Shown here one piece after another: positions 1 to 7,644 of a stretch of 8,675 nt of DNA (position 1 is the stretch's first letter; each line of letters begins with the position of its first letter). The translations under genes and the position numbers were made by a program. Source of the DNA: Prado023 sp049688395 (GTDB taxonomy: Bacteria > Actinomycetota > Actinomycetes > S36-B12 > CAIYMF01); contig JBAVKQ010000333.1 of NCBI GenBank assembly GCA_049688395.1, positions 1-8,675 on the forward strand, in the 5' to 3' direction. Under the pieces are notes generated by a model. The model worked only from the letters and a program-made list of their open reading frames with translations, made no database searches and was not told the origin of the DNA.

Positions 1-1087
1 GGCGCAGGTCGCCGGGCAGCACAGCCAGCGCCGCGCGCAGGTCGCCGTGCGGCAGGGCCAGGGCCTCGCGGCCCCGGGTTCCGACGGTGTCGGTGGCCTC
101 GAGGATCGAGTCGAGCACCGCCTGCTCGGCCGCATCCACGCACGCCTCGAAGAGCGGGTCGAGATCCGCCCCGCCGAGTCCGGCCGAGTCCGGCCGAGCG
201 CCACGCGCCGCGCGCAGCCCCGTCGACAGGCCGAGGAAGATCTCGCCGGAACCGTGGTGGGCCACCGATCCGGTCCGGGCCAGGCCCAGGCCGATCCGGG
301 TCGCCAGCCGCCGGCAGCCGTGCGTGTCCAGCGGCGCGTCGGTCACGACGACCCCCAAGCAGGACCCGGCCGGGGCTCGTGGATCCGGGCGGACCCCGCC
401 GTGGCCGAGGATCCGCCCCACCGGGGTGCCAGCGACGGTCAGCCGGTCGGCCTGGCCGAAGTTGGTCAGCAGCAGCACCCCCACGGTGTGCCCGGCCGGG
501 ATCACCCGCGACGAGGTGCCGATGCCGCCCTTCCAGCCCAGGCACACCATCCCGGTCCCTGCCCCGACGGACCCGGTCCGCGGGCGCCGACCGGCACCGG
601 CAGCGGCCCGGGCCGCATCCCGAGCCGCCTCCACGTCGGCGAACTCGACCTGCATGGCGCCGGCGAAACTCAGCCACGAGTCGTCGCACTCGCCGACCAC
701 CGGGATCACGACCTCGTCGGCGACCCCGACGGTCTCGGCCAGCGCGAGCCGGCAGGCGGCGTCGTACACCCGGCCCAGCGCCATCGTCGAGGTCAGGTAC
801 ACCGGCGTCTCGATCAGCCCCCACTCCTGGGCCGACTGCCAGCCGGTGCACTCACCTGCCCCGTTGAGCACCGATCCGCCCGCGGACACGGGTCGGGCCC
901 ACAGGTCCGCCCCGAGGTCCAGGACCGTCACCCCGGTGCGCGCCACCCCGCGGCCGGCCGGCGGCCCCGGCTCGTCGCGCACGATCGTGGTGTGCCCCAG
1001 ACCGACGCCGGGCACGTCGCACACCGAGTCCGTGGGTCCGCTGGGCATGGTCCCGATCGTGCGACCGAAGTCGGCCAGGCTCGTCAT
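1..1087 (-). CDS. P1 family peptidase (DmpA/S58 type), 3' end cut off by window edge
   Basis: The minus-strand frame is open from ATG 1087 to the window edge (362 codons visible). Family marks: DVPGVGLGHTT at residues 24-34, RTGVTVLDLG at 50-59, VLNGAGECTG at 73-82, GSVGAGTGM at 172-180, KGGIGTSSR at 186-194, TNFG at 208-211 and GSCLGVVVTDAPL at 241-253. In DmpA-type enzymes the precursor cleaves itself at a Gly-Ser bond and the freed Ser is the nucleophile; by motif this is Gly241-Ser242 here, with Asn209 as the likely oxyanion-hole residue. Known members are aminopeptidases, D-esterases or beta-aminopeptidases; the substrate cannot be told from sequence. No signal peptide is visible, so it is probably cytoplasmic. 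Members usually run about 330-380 aa, so only a few C-terminal codons should be missing. There is no clear Shine-Dalgarno before the ATG. It is divergent from the deacetylase gene with a 73-bp gap, so the two may share a control region. Confidence 0.9.
   Translation of the reverse strand, partial: MTSLADFGRTIGTMPSGPTDSVCDVPGVGLGHTTIVRDEPGPPAGRGVARTGVTVLDLGADLWARPVSAGGSVLNGAGECTGWQSAQEWGLIETPVYLTSTMALGRVYDAACRLALAETVGVADEVVIPVVGECDDSWLSFAGAMQVEFADVEAARDAARAAAGAGRRPRTGSVGAGTGMVCLGWKGGIGTSSRVIPAGHTVGVLLLTNFGQADRLTVAGTPVGRILGHGGVRPDPRAPAGSCLGVVVTDAPLDTHGCRRLATRIGLGLARTGSVAHHGSGEIFLGLSTGLRAARGARPDSAGLGGADLDPLFEACVDAAEQAVLDSILEATDTVGTRGREALALPHGDLRAALAVLPGDLR
173..198. repeat. 10-bp tandem repeat, about 2.6 copies, inside the peptidase gene
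   Basis: The unit GCCGAGTCCG occurs at 173-182 and 183-192, followed by a partial copy GCCGAG at 193-198. It lies in the C-terminal third of the peptidase gene and encodes a Pro/Asp/Ser/Ala/Gly/Leu stretch near residues 297-305. Because 10 is not a multiple of 3, gain or loss of one unit would shift the reading frame. The frame is intact in this sequence. Confidence 0.8.
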
Positions 1088-1160
1088 GGGTGCAGCATGC
1101 CAGCCGCGCGGTGCACGCGGTTGCGGGGTGCATCCACATCCTCAGTGGCAGGATGGCGCG

Positions 1161-2312
1161 GTGAACCCGACCGAGGAGCATGCCCCGCCCATCCCGTTCG
1201 TCTGGCATCCCCGGACCCGCCGGCACCTGCCCGGCGCGGAGATCTGGCTGGGGGTCCGCACGCCGGGGACCGAGGTCGTGGAGCGGGTCAACGTGATCCG
1301 TGAGGCACTGATCCGGGCCGGGCACCCGGAGGTCACCGCCGGCGACCCGGACCCCGAGGCCCTGCTCGCGGTGCACGAGCGGGGCATGATCGAGCACCTG
1401 CGCAGCATCCACGACGCCTGGGTGGTCGGGGGCTACGCCGAGGACCCGGGCCAGGACCGGGTGGTCGGCTACGTGTTCCCCACCTCCGGGATGCTCGGCG
1501 GACTGCCGGTGCGCCGTCCGACGGCGACGCACGCCCGGGCCGGTCAGTACTGCTACGACACCATGACCCTGATCGGGCCAGGCACCTGGGATGCCGTCGA
1601 GGCGGCTGCGGGCGCCGCGCTGAGCGCCGCGGACATGGTCGCCGATGCCGCCTGGGTCAGCGATGCGGGGGCCTCCCCCGGCACCGGCGCCCCGGGCCCG
1701 CCATTGGCCTATGCGCTGAGCCGGCCGCCGGGGCATCACGCCGCCCGCGCCGCCTTCGGCGGGTCCTGCTACCTGAACAACGCAGCGATCGCCGCCGAGC
1801 GGCTGCGCGCGCGGGGCGCCCGGAGGGTGGCCATCCTCGACGTCGACGCCCACCACGGCAACGGCACCCAGTCGATCTTCTACCACCGTGGGGACGTCTT
1901 CTACGGCTCGGTGCACATCGATCCGGGTGCCGGCTGGTTCCCGCACTTCCTGGGCTTCGCCGACGAGGCCGGGCTCGGCGCCGGTCAGGGGACCAACCGC
2001 AACATCGCGCTGCCGGCCAGGTCAGGCGACGACCGTTGGCTCAGCGCCGTCGAGGAACTCACCCACCACGTGGGCGCGTTCGGTGCCGATGCGCTGGTGG
2101 TGTCCCTGGGCGTGGACAGCGCCATCGACGATCCCGAGAGCCCGCTGCGCGTCACCGGCGACGGGCTGCGGGCGACCGGGATCCTGCTCGGCAGCCTGGG
2201 CCTGCCCACGGTGGCCGTCCAGGAGGGCGGGTACCACCTGCCCTCGTTGGGCGGGCTGGTCGCCGGAACCCTGGCAGGCCTGGCGCAGGGCTCCGCGCGC
2301 GCCGCTCGCTGA
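1161..2312 (+). CDS. Histone deacetylase-fold amidohydrolase, acetylpolyamine amidohydrolase-like
   Basis: A 383-aa zinc-dependent deacetylase of the arginase/HDAC superfamily. Motifs in order: FPTSGML before residue 120, SRPPGHHA with the active-site pair His192-His193, FGGSCYLNNAAIAAERL, LDVDAHHGNGTQ with likely zinc ligands Asp229 and His231, VSLGVDSAIDDP with the third ligand Asp319, and QEGGY with the catalytic Tyr358. All expected catalytic residues are present. The layout (H.P..EI..G near the start, then CYDTMTLIGPGTW, then the core) is closest to class II HDACs and bacterial acetylpolyamine amidohydrolases, which remove acetyl groups from polyamines or similar amines; acetyl-lysine proteins or other acylamides remain possible substrates. 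It is slightly longer than typical acetylpolyamine enzymes (about 340 aa). The GTG start is chosen because family similarity begins just after it and a weak AGGA lies upstream at about 1150; the frame is open further upstream only as a shadow of the peptidase gene. No signal peptide; likely cytoplasmic. Confidence 0.9.
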   Translation: MNPTEEHAPPIPFVWHPRTRRHLPGAEIWLGVRTPGTEVVERVNVIREALIRAGHPEVTAGDPDPEALLAVHERGMIEHLRSIHDAWVVGGYAEDPGQDRVVGYVFPTSGMLGGLPVRRPTATHARAGQYCYDTMTLIGPGTWDAVEAAAGAALSAADMVADAAWVSDAGASPGTGAPGPPLAYALSRPPGHHAARAAFGGSCYLNNAAIAAERLRARGARRVAILDVDAHHGNGTQSIFYHRGDVFYGSVHIDPGAGWFPHFLGFADEAGLGAGQGTNRNIALPARSGDDRWLSAVEELTHHVGAFGADALVVSLGVDSAIDDPESPLRVTGDGLRATGILLGSLGLPTVAVQEGGYHLPSLGGLVAGTLAGLAQGSARAAR

Positions 2313-2345
2313 CCTCTGCATCACGCCACGCCGCGGCCCGATGCT

Positions 2346-2394
2346 CTGATCCGGACACCTGTGTCCGCCAGCGGCCGCCCGGTGTCCGGATCAG
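2346..2394. terminator. Perfect 14-bp inverted repeat between convergent genes (likely two-way terminator)
   Basis: Arms CTGATCCGGACACC (2346-2359) and GGTGTCCGGATCAG (2381-2394) are exact reverse complements with a 21-nt loop. The element lies 34 nt after the deacetylase stop and about 90 nt after the stop of the opposing DUF6104-type gene, where a shared terminator would be expected. There is no T tract on either side, which is common for actinobacterial terminators. A smaller nested dyad, GGACAC-CT-GTGTCC at 2353-2366, could form instead of the long stem. A protein-binding site is the alternative reading. Confidence 0.7.
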
Positions 2395-2483
2395 CACATT
2401 CTCGCGGCGCGCGGGCCGGACTCAGGGTCGCCGGCGCGCAGTGCCAGGCGCGCGACAGCCCAGGGGCGCGCCGAAGTCGAGCC

Positions 2484-2654
2484 CTACTCGTCGTCGTCGC
2501 GGGCCAACCAGCTCGCCAGCCGGTCCACGGCGTTCTCGAACTGCGGGTGCAGGTCGACGAACGTTACCAACTGGCCGGCCAACCACTCCAGGCTGACCTG
2601 CTCGGCACCGCGTCGGGCCGCGAGCTCCTCGATCCCACGGTCGGTGTCGTACAC
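2484..2654 (-). CDS. Small DUF6104-type protein, second gene of the kgd operon
   Basis: A 56-aa protein starting at GTG 2654 and ending at TAG 2484-2486. It begins VYDTDRGIEELAARRG, continues with VSLEWLAGQLVTFVDLHPQFE, and ends in WLARDDDE. I recognise this pattern (a D-R-G-I-E-E-L start, an E-W-L-A helix, a V-D-L-x-P-x-F-E turn, a W-L-A-R end and an acidic tail) from short actinobacterial proteins called DUF6104; their function is not known to me. It has no signal peptide, membrane segment or cysteines, and looks like a small, mostly helical, acidic cytoplasmic protein. Its start is 10 nt after the kgd stop on the same strand, so it is almost certainly co-transcribed with kgd and perhaps translationally coupled. 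A small accessory or regulator of the Kgd complex would fit the position, but that is inference. Confidence 0.82.
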   Translation of the reverse strand: MYDTDRGIEELAARRGAEQVSLEWLAGQLVTFVDLHPQFENAVDRLASWLARDDDE

Positions 2655-2664
2655 GGCCCCGCGC

Positions 2665-5600
2665 CTACGCGAACGCCCGGTCCATGAGGTCGCGCTGCTG
2701 CTCCTCGTGGCGGTGCAGCGACCCCACCGACGGCGATCCGCTCTGCGAACGGGTCACGTGCCGGATGCTGCGCGAGATCACTGTCGGCAGGTGCTGGTTC
2801 ATGAACGGCCACGGACCCATGTTCTCCGGCTCGTCCTGGACCCAGACGATCTCGGCGTCGCCGAAGCGCTTCAGGGTCTCGATGAGCGTGAGCTGCGGGA
2901 TGGGGTAGAGGCGCTCCATGCGCAGCACGGCCACGTCGCTGCGCTCGCGCTTGTCCCGCTCGGCCATCAGGTCGTAGCCGACCTTGCCCGAGCAGAGCAG
3001 CACGCGGCGCACCGCACTGGGCTCCATCCGGCCCTGGCTGATCGCGCGGTCGTCGAGGACCGCTCGGAAGAATCCCTCCGTGAAGTCCTGCGTCAGCGAC
3101 GTGGAGACCTTGGCCCGCAGCAGGGACTTCGGCGTGAACACGATCATCGGCCGGGTCAACCGGGAGTGCACCTGCCAGCGCAGCAGGTGGAAGTACGAGG
3201 CAGGCGTACTCGGCTGGGCAACGGTCATGTTGTCCTGGGCACACAGGGTCAGGAAGCGCTCGATGCGCGCCGAGGAGTGGTCCGGGCCCTGGCCCTCGTA
3301 GCCGTGCGGCAGCAGCAGCACGACCGAGGAGCGCTGGGCCCACTTCTGCTCGGCGGAGGTGATGAACTCGTCGACGATCGTCTGCGCACCGTTGACGAAG
3401 TCGCCGAACTGCGCCTCCCACATGACCAGCGCATCGGGTCGGGCCACGCCGTAGCCGTACTCGAAGCCGACCGCGGCGAACTCGCTGAGCAGGGAGTCGT
3501 AGACGAACAGCTTGCCGCCCTTTGCGTAGCACTGCTTGAGCGGCTTGTACTGCCAGCCCGTGCGCGCATCGACGATCACCGCGTGCCGGTGGCCGAACGT
3601 GCCGCGCCGGGAGTCCTGACCGGCCAGGCGCACCCATTTGCCCTCGTTGACCAGGGACCCGATCGCAAGCGCCTCGCCCATCCCCCAGTCGATCGCGTCG
3701 GTGGCCACCATCTCCGCGCGCCGACGCAGCTGCGGGACCAGGCGCGGGTGGGCGGTGAACCCCTCGGGCAGGTCGATCTGGCTGCGCACGACCAGGTCCA
3801 CGACCTCGCGACTGATCGAGGTGTCGACGTCCCACGCCGGTGTCTGCGGCGTGAGCTCCTTCTGGCCCTTCTCGATGACCTCTGCGGAGTTGGGGTTGAA
3901 CTGCTCGTCGCTGCCGGCCCGGGTCTCCTGGAACACCCGCTCGAGGCGTCCCTGGAAGTCGCGCAGGGCCTCCTCGGCCTCCTCCACGCTGATGTCGCCG
4001 CGCCCGATCAGGGCCTCGGTGTAGAGCTTGCGCACCGAGCGCTTGGCGTCGATGACCGCGTACATGGTCGGCTGGGTCAGCGAGGGATCATCGGCCTCGT
4101 TGTGCCCGCGCCGCCGGTAGCAGACCATGTCGATCACGACGTCCTTGCCGAACTCCTTGCGGAACTCGTAGGCCATCCGCGACACCCGCACGACCGCCTC
4201 GGGATCGTCGCCGTTGACATGGAAGATCGGTGCCTGGATCATCCGCGCGACGTCGGTGCAGTAGACCGACGAGCGGCTGTACTTCGGCGAGGTGGTGAAC
4301 CCGACCTGGTTGTTCACGATCAGGTGCACGGTGCCGCCGGTGCGGTAGCCCTGCAACTGGCTCAGGTTCAGCGTCTCGGCCACGACCCCCTGGCCGGCGA
4401 ACGCCGCATCACCGTGCATGAGCACCGGGAGGACCTCGAACTTGCGGCTGAAGTCGTCGTAGGCCAGCTGATCCTGCTTGGCCCGCACGATCCCCTCGAG
4501 CACCGGGTTGACGGCCTCGAGGTGACTCGGGTTGGCGGCCAGGGACACGCGGACCTGCTCGCCGCCCGGAGCGGTGAACGTGCCCTCGGTGCCCAAGTGG
4601 TACTTCACGTCCCCGGAGCCCTGCACGCTCTCGACGCCGTAGTTGCCCTCGAACTCGTTGAAGATCCGCGAGTAGGACTTTCCGGCGATGTTGGCCAGCA
4701 CGTTGAGCCGGCCACGGTGCGGCATCCCGATGCAGACCTCCTCGAGGCCGTCCTCGGCAGCGGCGGACAGCACGGCGTCCACCATCGCGATGGTCGACTC
4801 GCCGCCCTCCAGGGAGAACCGCTTCTGGCCGACGTACTTGGTCTGCAGGAAGGTCTCGAACGCCTCGGCCGCGTTCAGCGTGCGCAGGATGCGCAGCTGC
4901 TCGGCGCGCTCGGGCTTGTCCGGGGTCGACTCGATGCGCTTCTGGATCCAGCGCCGCTGCCCGGGGTCCTGCATGTGCATGTACTCGATGCCCACAGTGC
5001 GGCAGTAGGCATCGCGCAGCACGCGCAGCACCTCGCGCAGGGTCATGAACTGCCTACCGGCGAAGCCGGCGACGGCGAACTCCCGATCCAGGTCCCACAG
5101 CGTCAGGCCGTGCTGGTTGACGTCGAGGTCGGGGTGCTTGCGCTGCTTGTAGTCCAGCGGATCGATGTCGGCCATGAGGTGCCCGCGCACGCGGTAGGCG
5201 TGGATGAGCTCCTGCACACGGGCGGTCTTGTTCAGGTCCGCGTCGTGGCTGACCGCGATGTCGGTCGCCCAGCGCACGGGCTCGTAGGGGATCCGCAGCG
5301 CGGTGAAGATCTCGTCGTAGAAGTCGTGCTCACCGAGAAGGAGTTGGTGCACCCTGCGCAGGAAGTCCCCGGACTGCGCGCCCTGGATGATCCGGTGGTC
5401 GTAGGTGGAGGTGAGGGTCAGGATCTTGCTCACGCCCTGGCGGGCCAGCGTCTCGGGAGCCGCGCCCTGCCACTCGGCCGGGTAGTCCAGCGAGCCCACG
5501 CCCACGATCAGGCCCTGGCCGGCCATCAGGCGCGGCACGCTGTGCACGGTGCCGATGGTCCCCGGATTGGTCAGCGTCACGGTGGTGCCCGCGAAGTCGT

Positions 5601-6474
5601 CGGCGGTCAGCCCGCCGCTGCGCGCCTTGCGGACCAGCTCCTCGTAGGTGGCCCAGAAGGTCGCGAAGTCCATCTGCTCGGCGCCCTTGATGCAGGGGAC
5701 CAGCAGCTGGCGGGCGCCGTCGGGCTTGGTCAGGTCGATGGCCAGGCCCAGGTTGATCGTGCGGTGCGTGGCCACGGCCGGCTTGCCCTCGACGGTCACG
5801 AAGGCCACGTTCATCTCGGGCATCTCGGCCAGGGCGCGGACCAGCGCGTACCCGATCAGGTGGGTGAAGGAGACCTTGCCGCCGCGGCCCCGGGTGAGCT
5901 GGTTGTTGACGACGTGCCGGTTGTCGATGAGCAGCTTGGCCGGCATCGCCCGCACGGAGGTCGCGGTGGGGACCTCCAGGCTGGCCTCCATGTTGGTCAC
6001 GACCCGGGCCGCGGGCCCGCGCAGCACCCGAGGTGGGGTGTCGCCGTGCTCGTCGATCGTGGGGATGCTGGCCAGGCTCGGCTGGGGTGAGATCCGGTTC
6101 TCGGGGCTTTCCGGTGCCTCCATGTCCGAGCCCGGCAGGCTGTGGCCGATCGACGGCACGACGATCCTCGGCCCCGTGGGCGCGGGCGGCGCCGGAGCTG
6201 GGGCTGAAGCTGGGCCTGCGGCGGCGGGGGCGGGGGTTTCGGCCGCCGACCGGGTCCGCGTGGGCGTGACCCCGGCCATCGGGGTGTGGATGCTGGCGTC
6301 GGTGGGTGCCGGCGGGGCTGCCGTGGGGGCCGGGGCGGGAATGCTGCTGGTGGACTCCCCCGGCCGGTAGTCGGCGAAGAAGTCCCACCACGCCCGGTCG
6401 ACCGACTGCGGGTCCTTGAGGTACTGCTGGTAGATCTCGTCGACCAGCCACTCGTTGGTCCCGAACGCCACCAT
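2665..6474 (-). CDS. kgd: Multifunctional 2-oxoglutarate dehydrogenase E1/E2 (Kgd, SucA-type)
   Basis: A 1269-aa thiamine-diphosphate enzyme that decarboxylates 2-oxoglutarate in the TCA cycle. Order of parts, numbered from ATG 6474: E1 N-terminal segment FGTNEWLVDEIYQQYL at about 4-19; an Ala/Pro-rich linker at about 40-105; an E2-type acyltransferase domain at about 154-378 ending in STYDHRIIQG (356-365); the E1 domain with MPHRGR (584-589), HGDAAFAGQG (687-696), NNQVGFTT (721-728), NGDDPEA (754-760) and RRGHNEADDPS (788-798); the pyrimidine-binding domain with AGQDSRRGTFGHRHA (951-965) and YEGQGPDHSSAR (1059-1070); and the usual C-terminal end. No lipoyl domain is seen, as in actinobacterial Kgd/OdhA, where lipoyl groups come from another E2 protein. 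In mycobacteria and corynebacteria the enzyme is inhibited by the FHA protein GarA/OdhI, which is not in this window. ATG 6474 is preferred to GTG 6498 or ATG 6570 because GGAG lies 5 nt before it and codons just upstream have A/T third bases (AGT, GGA). Confidence 0.97.
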   Translation of the reverse strand: MVAFGTNEWLVDEIYQQYLKDPQSVDRAWWDFFADYRPGESTSSIPAPAPTAAPPAPTDASIHTPMAGVTPTRTRSAAETPAPAAAGPASAPAPAPPAPTGPRIVVPSIGHSLPGSDMEAPESPENRISPQPSLASIPTIDEHGDTPPRVLRGPAARVVTNMEASLEVPTATSVRAMPAKLLIDNRHVVNNQLTRGRGGKVSFTHLIGYALVRALAEMPEMNVAFVTVEGKPAVATHRTINLGLAIDLTKPDGARQLLVPCIKGAEQMDFATFWATYEELVRKARSGGLTADDFAGTTVTLTNPGTIGTVHSVPRLMAGQGLIVGVGSLDYPAEWQGAAPETLARQGVSKILTLTSTYDHRIIQGAQSGDFLRRVHQLLLGEHDFYDEIFTALRIPYEPVRWATDIAVSHDADLNKTARVQELIHAYRVRGHLMADIDPLDYKQRKHPDLDVNQHGLTLWDLDREFAVAGFAGRQFMTLREVLRVLRDAYCRTVGIEYMHMQDPGQRRWIQKRIESTPDKPERAEQLRILRTLNAAEAFETFLQTKYVGQKRFSLEGGESTIAMVDAVLSAAAEDGLEEVCIGMPHRGRLNVLANIAGKSYSRIFNEFEGNYGVESVQGSGDVKYHLGTEGTFTAPGGEQVRVSLAANPSHLEAVNPVLEGIVRAKQDQLAYDDFSRKFEVLPVLMHGDAAFAGQGVVAETLNLSQLQGYRTGGTVHLIVNNQVGFTTSPKYSRSSVYCTDVARMIQAPIFHVNGDDPEAVVRVSRMAYEFRKEFGKDVVIDMVCYRRRGHNEADDPSLTQPTMYAVIDAKRSVRKLYTEALIGRGDISVEEAEEALRDFQGRLERVFQETRAGSDEQFNPNSAEVIEKGQKELTPQTPAWDVDTSISREVVDLVVRSQIDLPEGFTAHPRLVPQLRRRAEMVATDAIDWGMGEALAIGSLVNEGKWVRLAGQDSRRGTFGHRHAVIVDARTGWQYKPLKQCYAKGGKLFVYDSLLSEFAAVGFEYGYGVARPDALVMWEAQFGDFVNGAQTIVDEFITSAEQKWAQRSSVVLLLPHGYEGQGPDHSSARIERFLTLCAQDNMTVAQPSTPASYFHLLRWQVHSRLTRPMIVFTPKSLLRAKVSTSLTQDFTEGFFRAVLDDRAISQGRMEPSAVRRVLLCSGKVGYDLMAERDKRERSDVAVLRMERLYPIPQLTLIETLKRFGDAEIVWVQDEPENMGPWPFMNQHLPTVISRSIRHVTRSQSGSPSVGSLHRHEEQQRDLMDRAFA

Positions 6475-6479
6475 CCGGG

Positions 6480-6483
6480 CTCC
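6480..6483 (-). promoter_or_regulatory. Shine-Dalgarno supporting the kgd start
   Basis: On the minus strand GGAG is followed by 5 nt (cccgg) and then ATG at 6474. A second GAGG lies 9 nt before the alternative GTG at 6498, so the longer start cannot be excluded. The choice changes the protein by only 8 residues. Confidence 0.55.
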
Positions 6484-6613
6484 GATGTCACTGGCCACGT
6501 CCGGCACCCTCTCGACGAATCTGGAGATCCTCCGGCGACCTCGACTGGCCGATCGCCACACAGGTCTCAAGGCTACCCCCCAAGGGCCCGGGCGACTCTG
6601 GCAGGATCAAGCC

Positions 6614-7576
6614 ATGTTCGCAGCCAGCGCCGTGTCGTTCAGCAACGATGATCCCCTGTCCGGATTGCACCTCGGCGAGCATGCCGAGCCGGTGGCCCGC
6701 GACGGGTGGGTCACCGTCGAGGTGCGGGCCACCAGCGTCAACCACCACGACCTGTGGACCCTCAAGGGGGTGGGGATCAGCGCAGACAAGTTGCCGATGA
6801 TCCTGGGCTGCGACGCCGCGGGGGTGGACCCGGAGGGCAACGAGGTGATCGTCCACGGAGTCATCGCCTCGGGCGGCTACGCCGACGAGACCGTCGACCC
6901 GGGTCGATCGCTGCTCTCCGAGATTCACCAGGGGACGTTCGCCGAACGGGTCGCCGTCCCGGTGCGCAACCTGGTGCCCAAGCCCGCCGAGCTGAGCTGG
7001 GCGCAGGCCGCCTGCCTGCCGACCGCGTGGCTGACTGCCTACCGGATGCTGTTCACCCGCTCGGGGTTGGTGCCGGGCCAGACCGTGCTGATCCAAGGTG
7101 CGGGCGGCGGGGTGTCCACCGCGCTGGTCGTGCTGGCCCGGCAGGCCGGCTTGCGGGTGTGGGTCACCTCGCGGGATGCGACCAGGGGTGATCGCGCCGT
7201 GGAGATCGGCGCGCACGCGGCCTTCGCCTCCGGCGCCCGGCTGCCGGAGAAGGTCGACGCGGTCATGGAGACCGTGGGGGCAGCCACCTGGGCGCACACC
7301 CTGCGCTCGCTGAAGCCCGGCGGACGGGTGGTCATCGCCGGGGCGACCTCCGGATCGCAGCCGCCGGCGGACCTGTCCCGGGTGTTCTTCCTGCAGCTGT
7401 CGGTCGTCGGGTCCACCATGGGCACCCGCGAGGAGCTCGAGCGCCTGGTCGCGATGTGCGCGGCCACCGGGGTGCGGCCCCTGATCGATCGCGAGCTGCC
7501 GCTGGCCGAGGCCGACGAGGCGCTGCGGCACGTGGCGGCCGGTGACCTGTTCGGCAAGATCGTGCTGACCACCTGA
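6614..7576 (+). CDS. Medium-chain dehydrogenase/reductase (MDR), zinc-site-less, quinone-reductase-like
   Basis: A 320-aa NAD(P)H-dependent oxidoreductase. It has an N-terminal GroES-like fold (WVTVEVRATSVNHHDLWTLKG at about 32-52, LGCDAAG at 64-70, GTFAERVAVP at 107-116), a Rossmann domain with VLIQGAGGGVSTA (158-170) and TSRD at the end of the second strand (185-188), then VDAVMETVGAATW, LKPGGRVVIAGATSG and the C-terminal FGKIV ending. The catalytic-zinc cysteine of alcohol dehydrogenases is replaced at NHHD (43-46), and the four-cysteine structural zinc loop is missing, so it is probably a zinc-independent reductase of the quinone oxidoreductase or enoyl reductase kind; the substrate is unknown. 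The ATG follows AGGA with a 7-nt gap, a good ribosome site. It is divergent from kgd with a 139-bp gap (6475-6613) that must hold both promoters; I could not assign convincing -35/-10 pairs there. A role linked to kgd is not indicated beyond position. Confidence 0.9.
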   Translation: MFAASAVSFSNDDPLSGLHLGEHAEPVARDGWVTVEVRATSVNHHDLWTLKGVGISADKLPMILGCDAAGVDPEGNEVIVHGVIASGGYADETVDPGRSLLSEIHQGTFAERVAVPVRNLVPKPAELSWAQAACLPTAWLTAYRMLFTRSGLVPGQTVLIQGAGGGVSTALVVLARQAGLRVWVTSRDATRGDRAVEIGAHAAFASGARLPEKVDAVMETVGAATWAHTLRSLKPGGRVVIAGATSGSQPPADLSRVFFLQLSVVGSTMGTREELERLVAMCAATGVRPLIDRELPLAEADEALRHVAAGDLFGKIVLTT

Positions 7577-7616
7577 GTCCGCTCGGCACGGGCCGGGTCG
7601 GCGGTCTGCGGTCCTG

Positions 7617-7644
7617 CGGTCGCGGTTCAGCGGTCGCGGTTCAG
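7617..7644. repeat. Perfect 14-bp tandem duplication at the sodX stop codon
   Basis: CGGTCGCGGTTCAG occurs at 7617-7630 and again at 7631-7644 without a gap. The second copy contains the complement of the sodX TGA stop (7641-7643). Other CGGTC pieces lie just upstream at 7602-7606 and 7609-7613. The element fills most of the 64-bp gap between the convergent MDR and sodX genes. It looks like a recent slippage duplication; no strong terminator hairpin was found in the same gap. Confidence 0.8.

Noticed and set aside
87..1160. A long N-terminal extension of the deacetylase (frame open from 87)
   Set aside because: The extension is Ser/Pro/Arg-rich and antisense to the peptidase gene; family similarity begins just after GTG 1161.
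47..1303. A plus-strand open frame of 418 codons over the peptidase gene
   Set aside because: The product is Arg/Pro/Gly-rich with no recognisable domain, and the minus-strand frame carries clear DmpA-family motifs.
852..1946. A 364-codon minus-strand open frame over the deacetylase gene
   Set aside because: It has no domain and overlaps the well-supported deacetylase on the other strand as well as the peptidase start.
2644..6090. A 1148-codon plus-strand open frame opposite kgd
   Set aside because: Its product is low-complexity (rich in H, L, V, R, G, D) with no family motif, while the minus strand encodes every Kgd motif in one frame. Such antisense frames are a common result of high third-position GC.
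6475..6613. Possible promoters in the kgd/MDR divergent gap, such as minus-strand TAGCCT (near 6573) and the imperfect dyad CTGGAG-ATC-CTCCGG at 6521-6535
   Set aside because: No -35 box stands at a proper distance from the TAGCCT, and the dyad has short arms with a mismatch. Both are within chance for this base composition.
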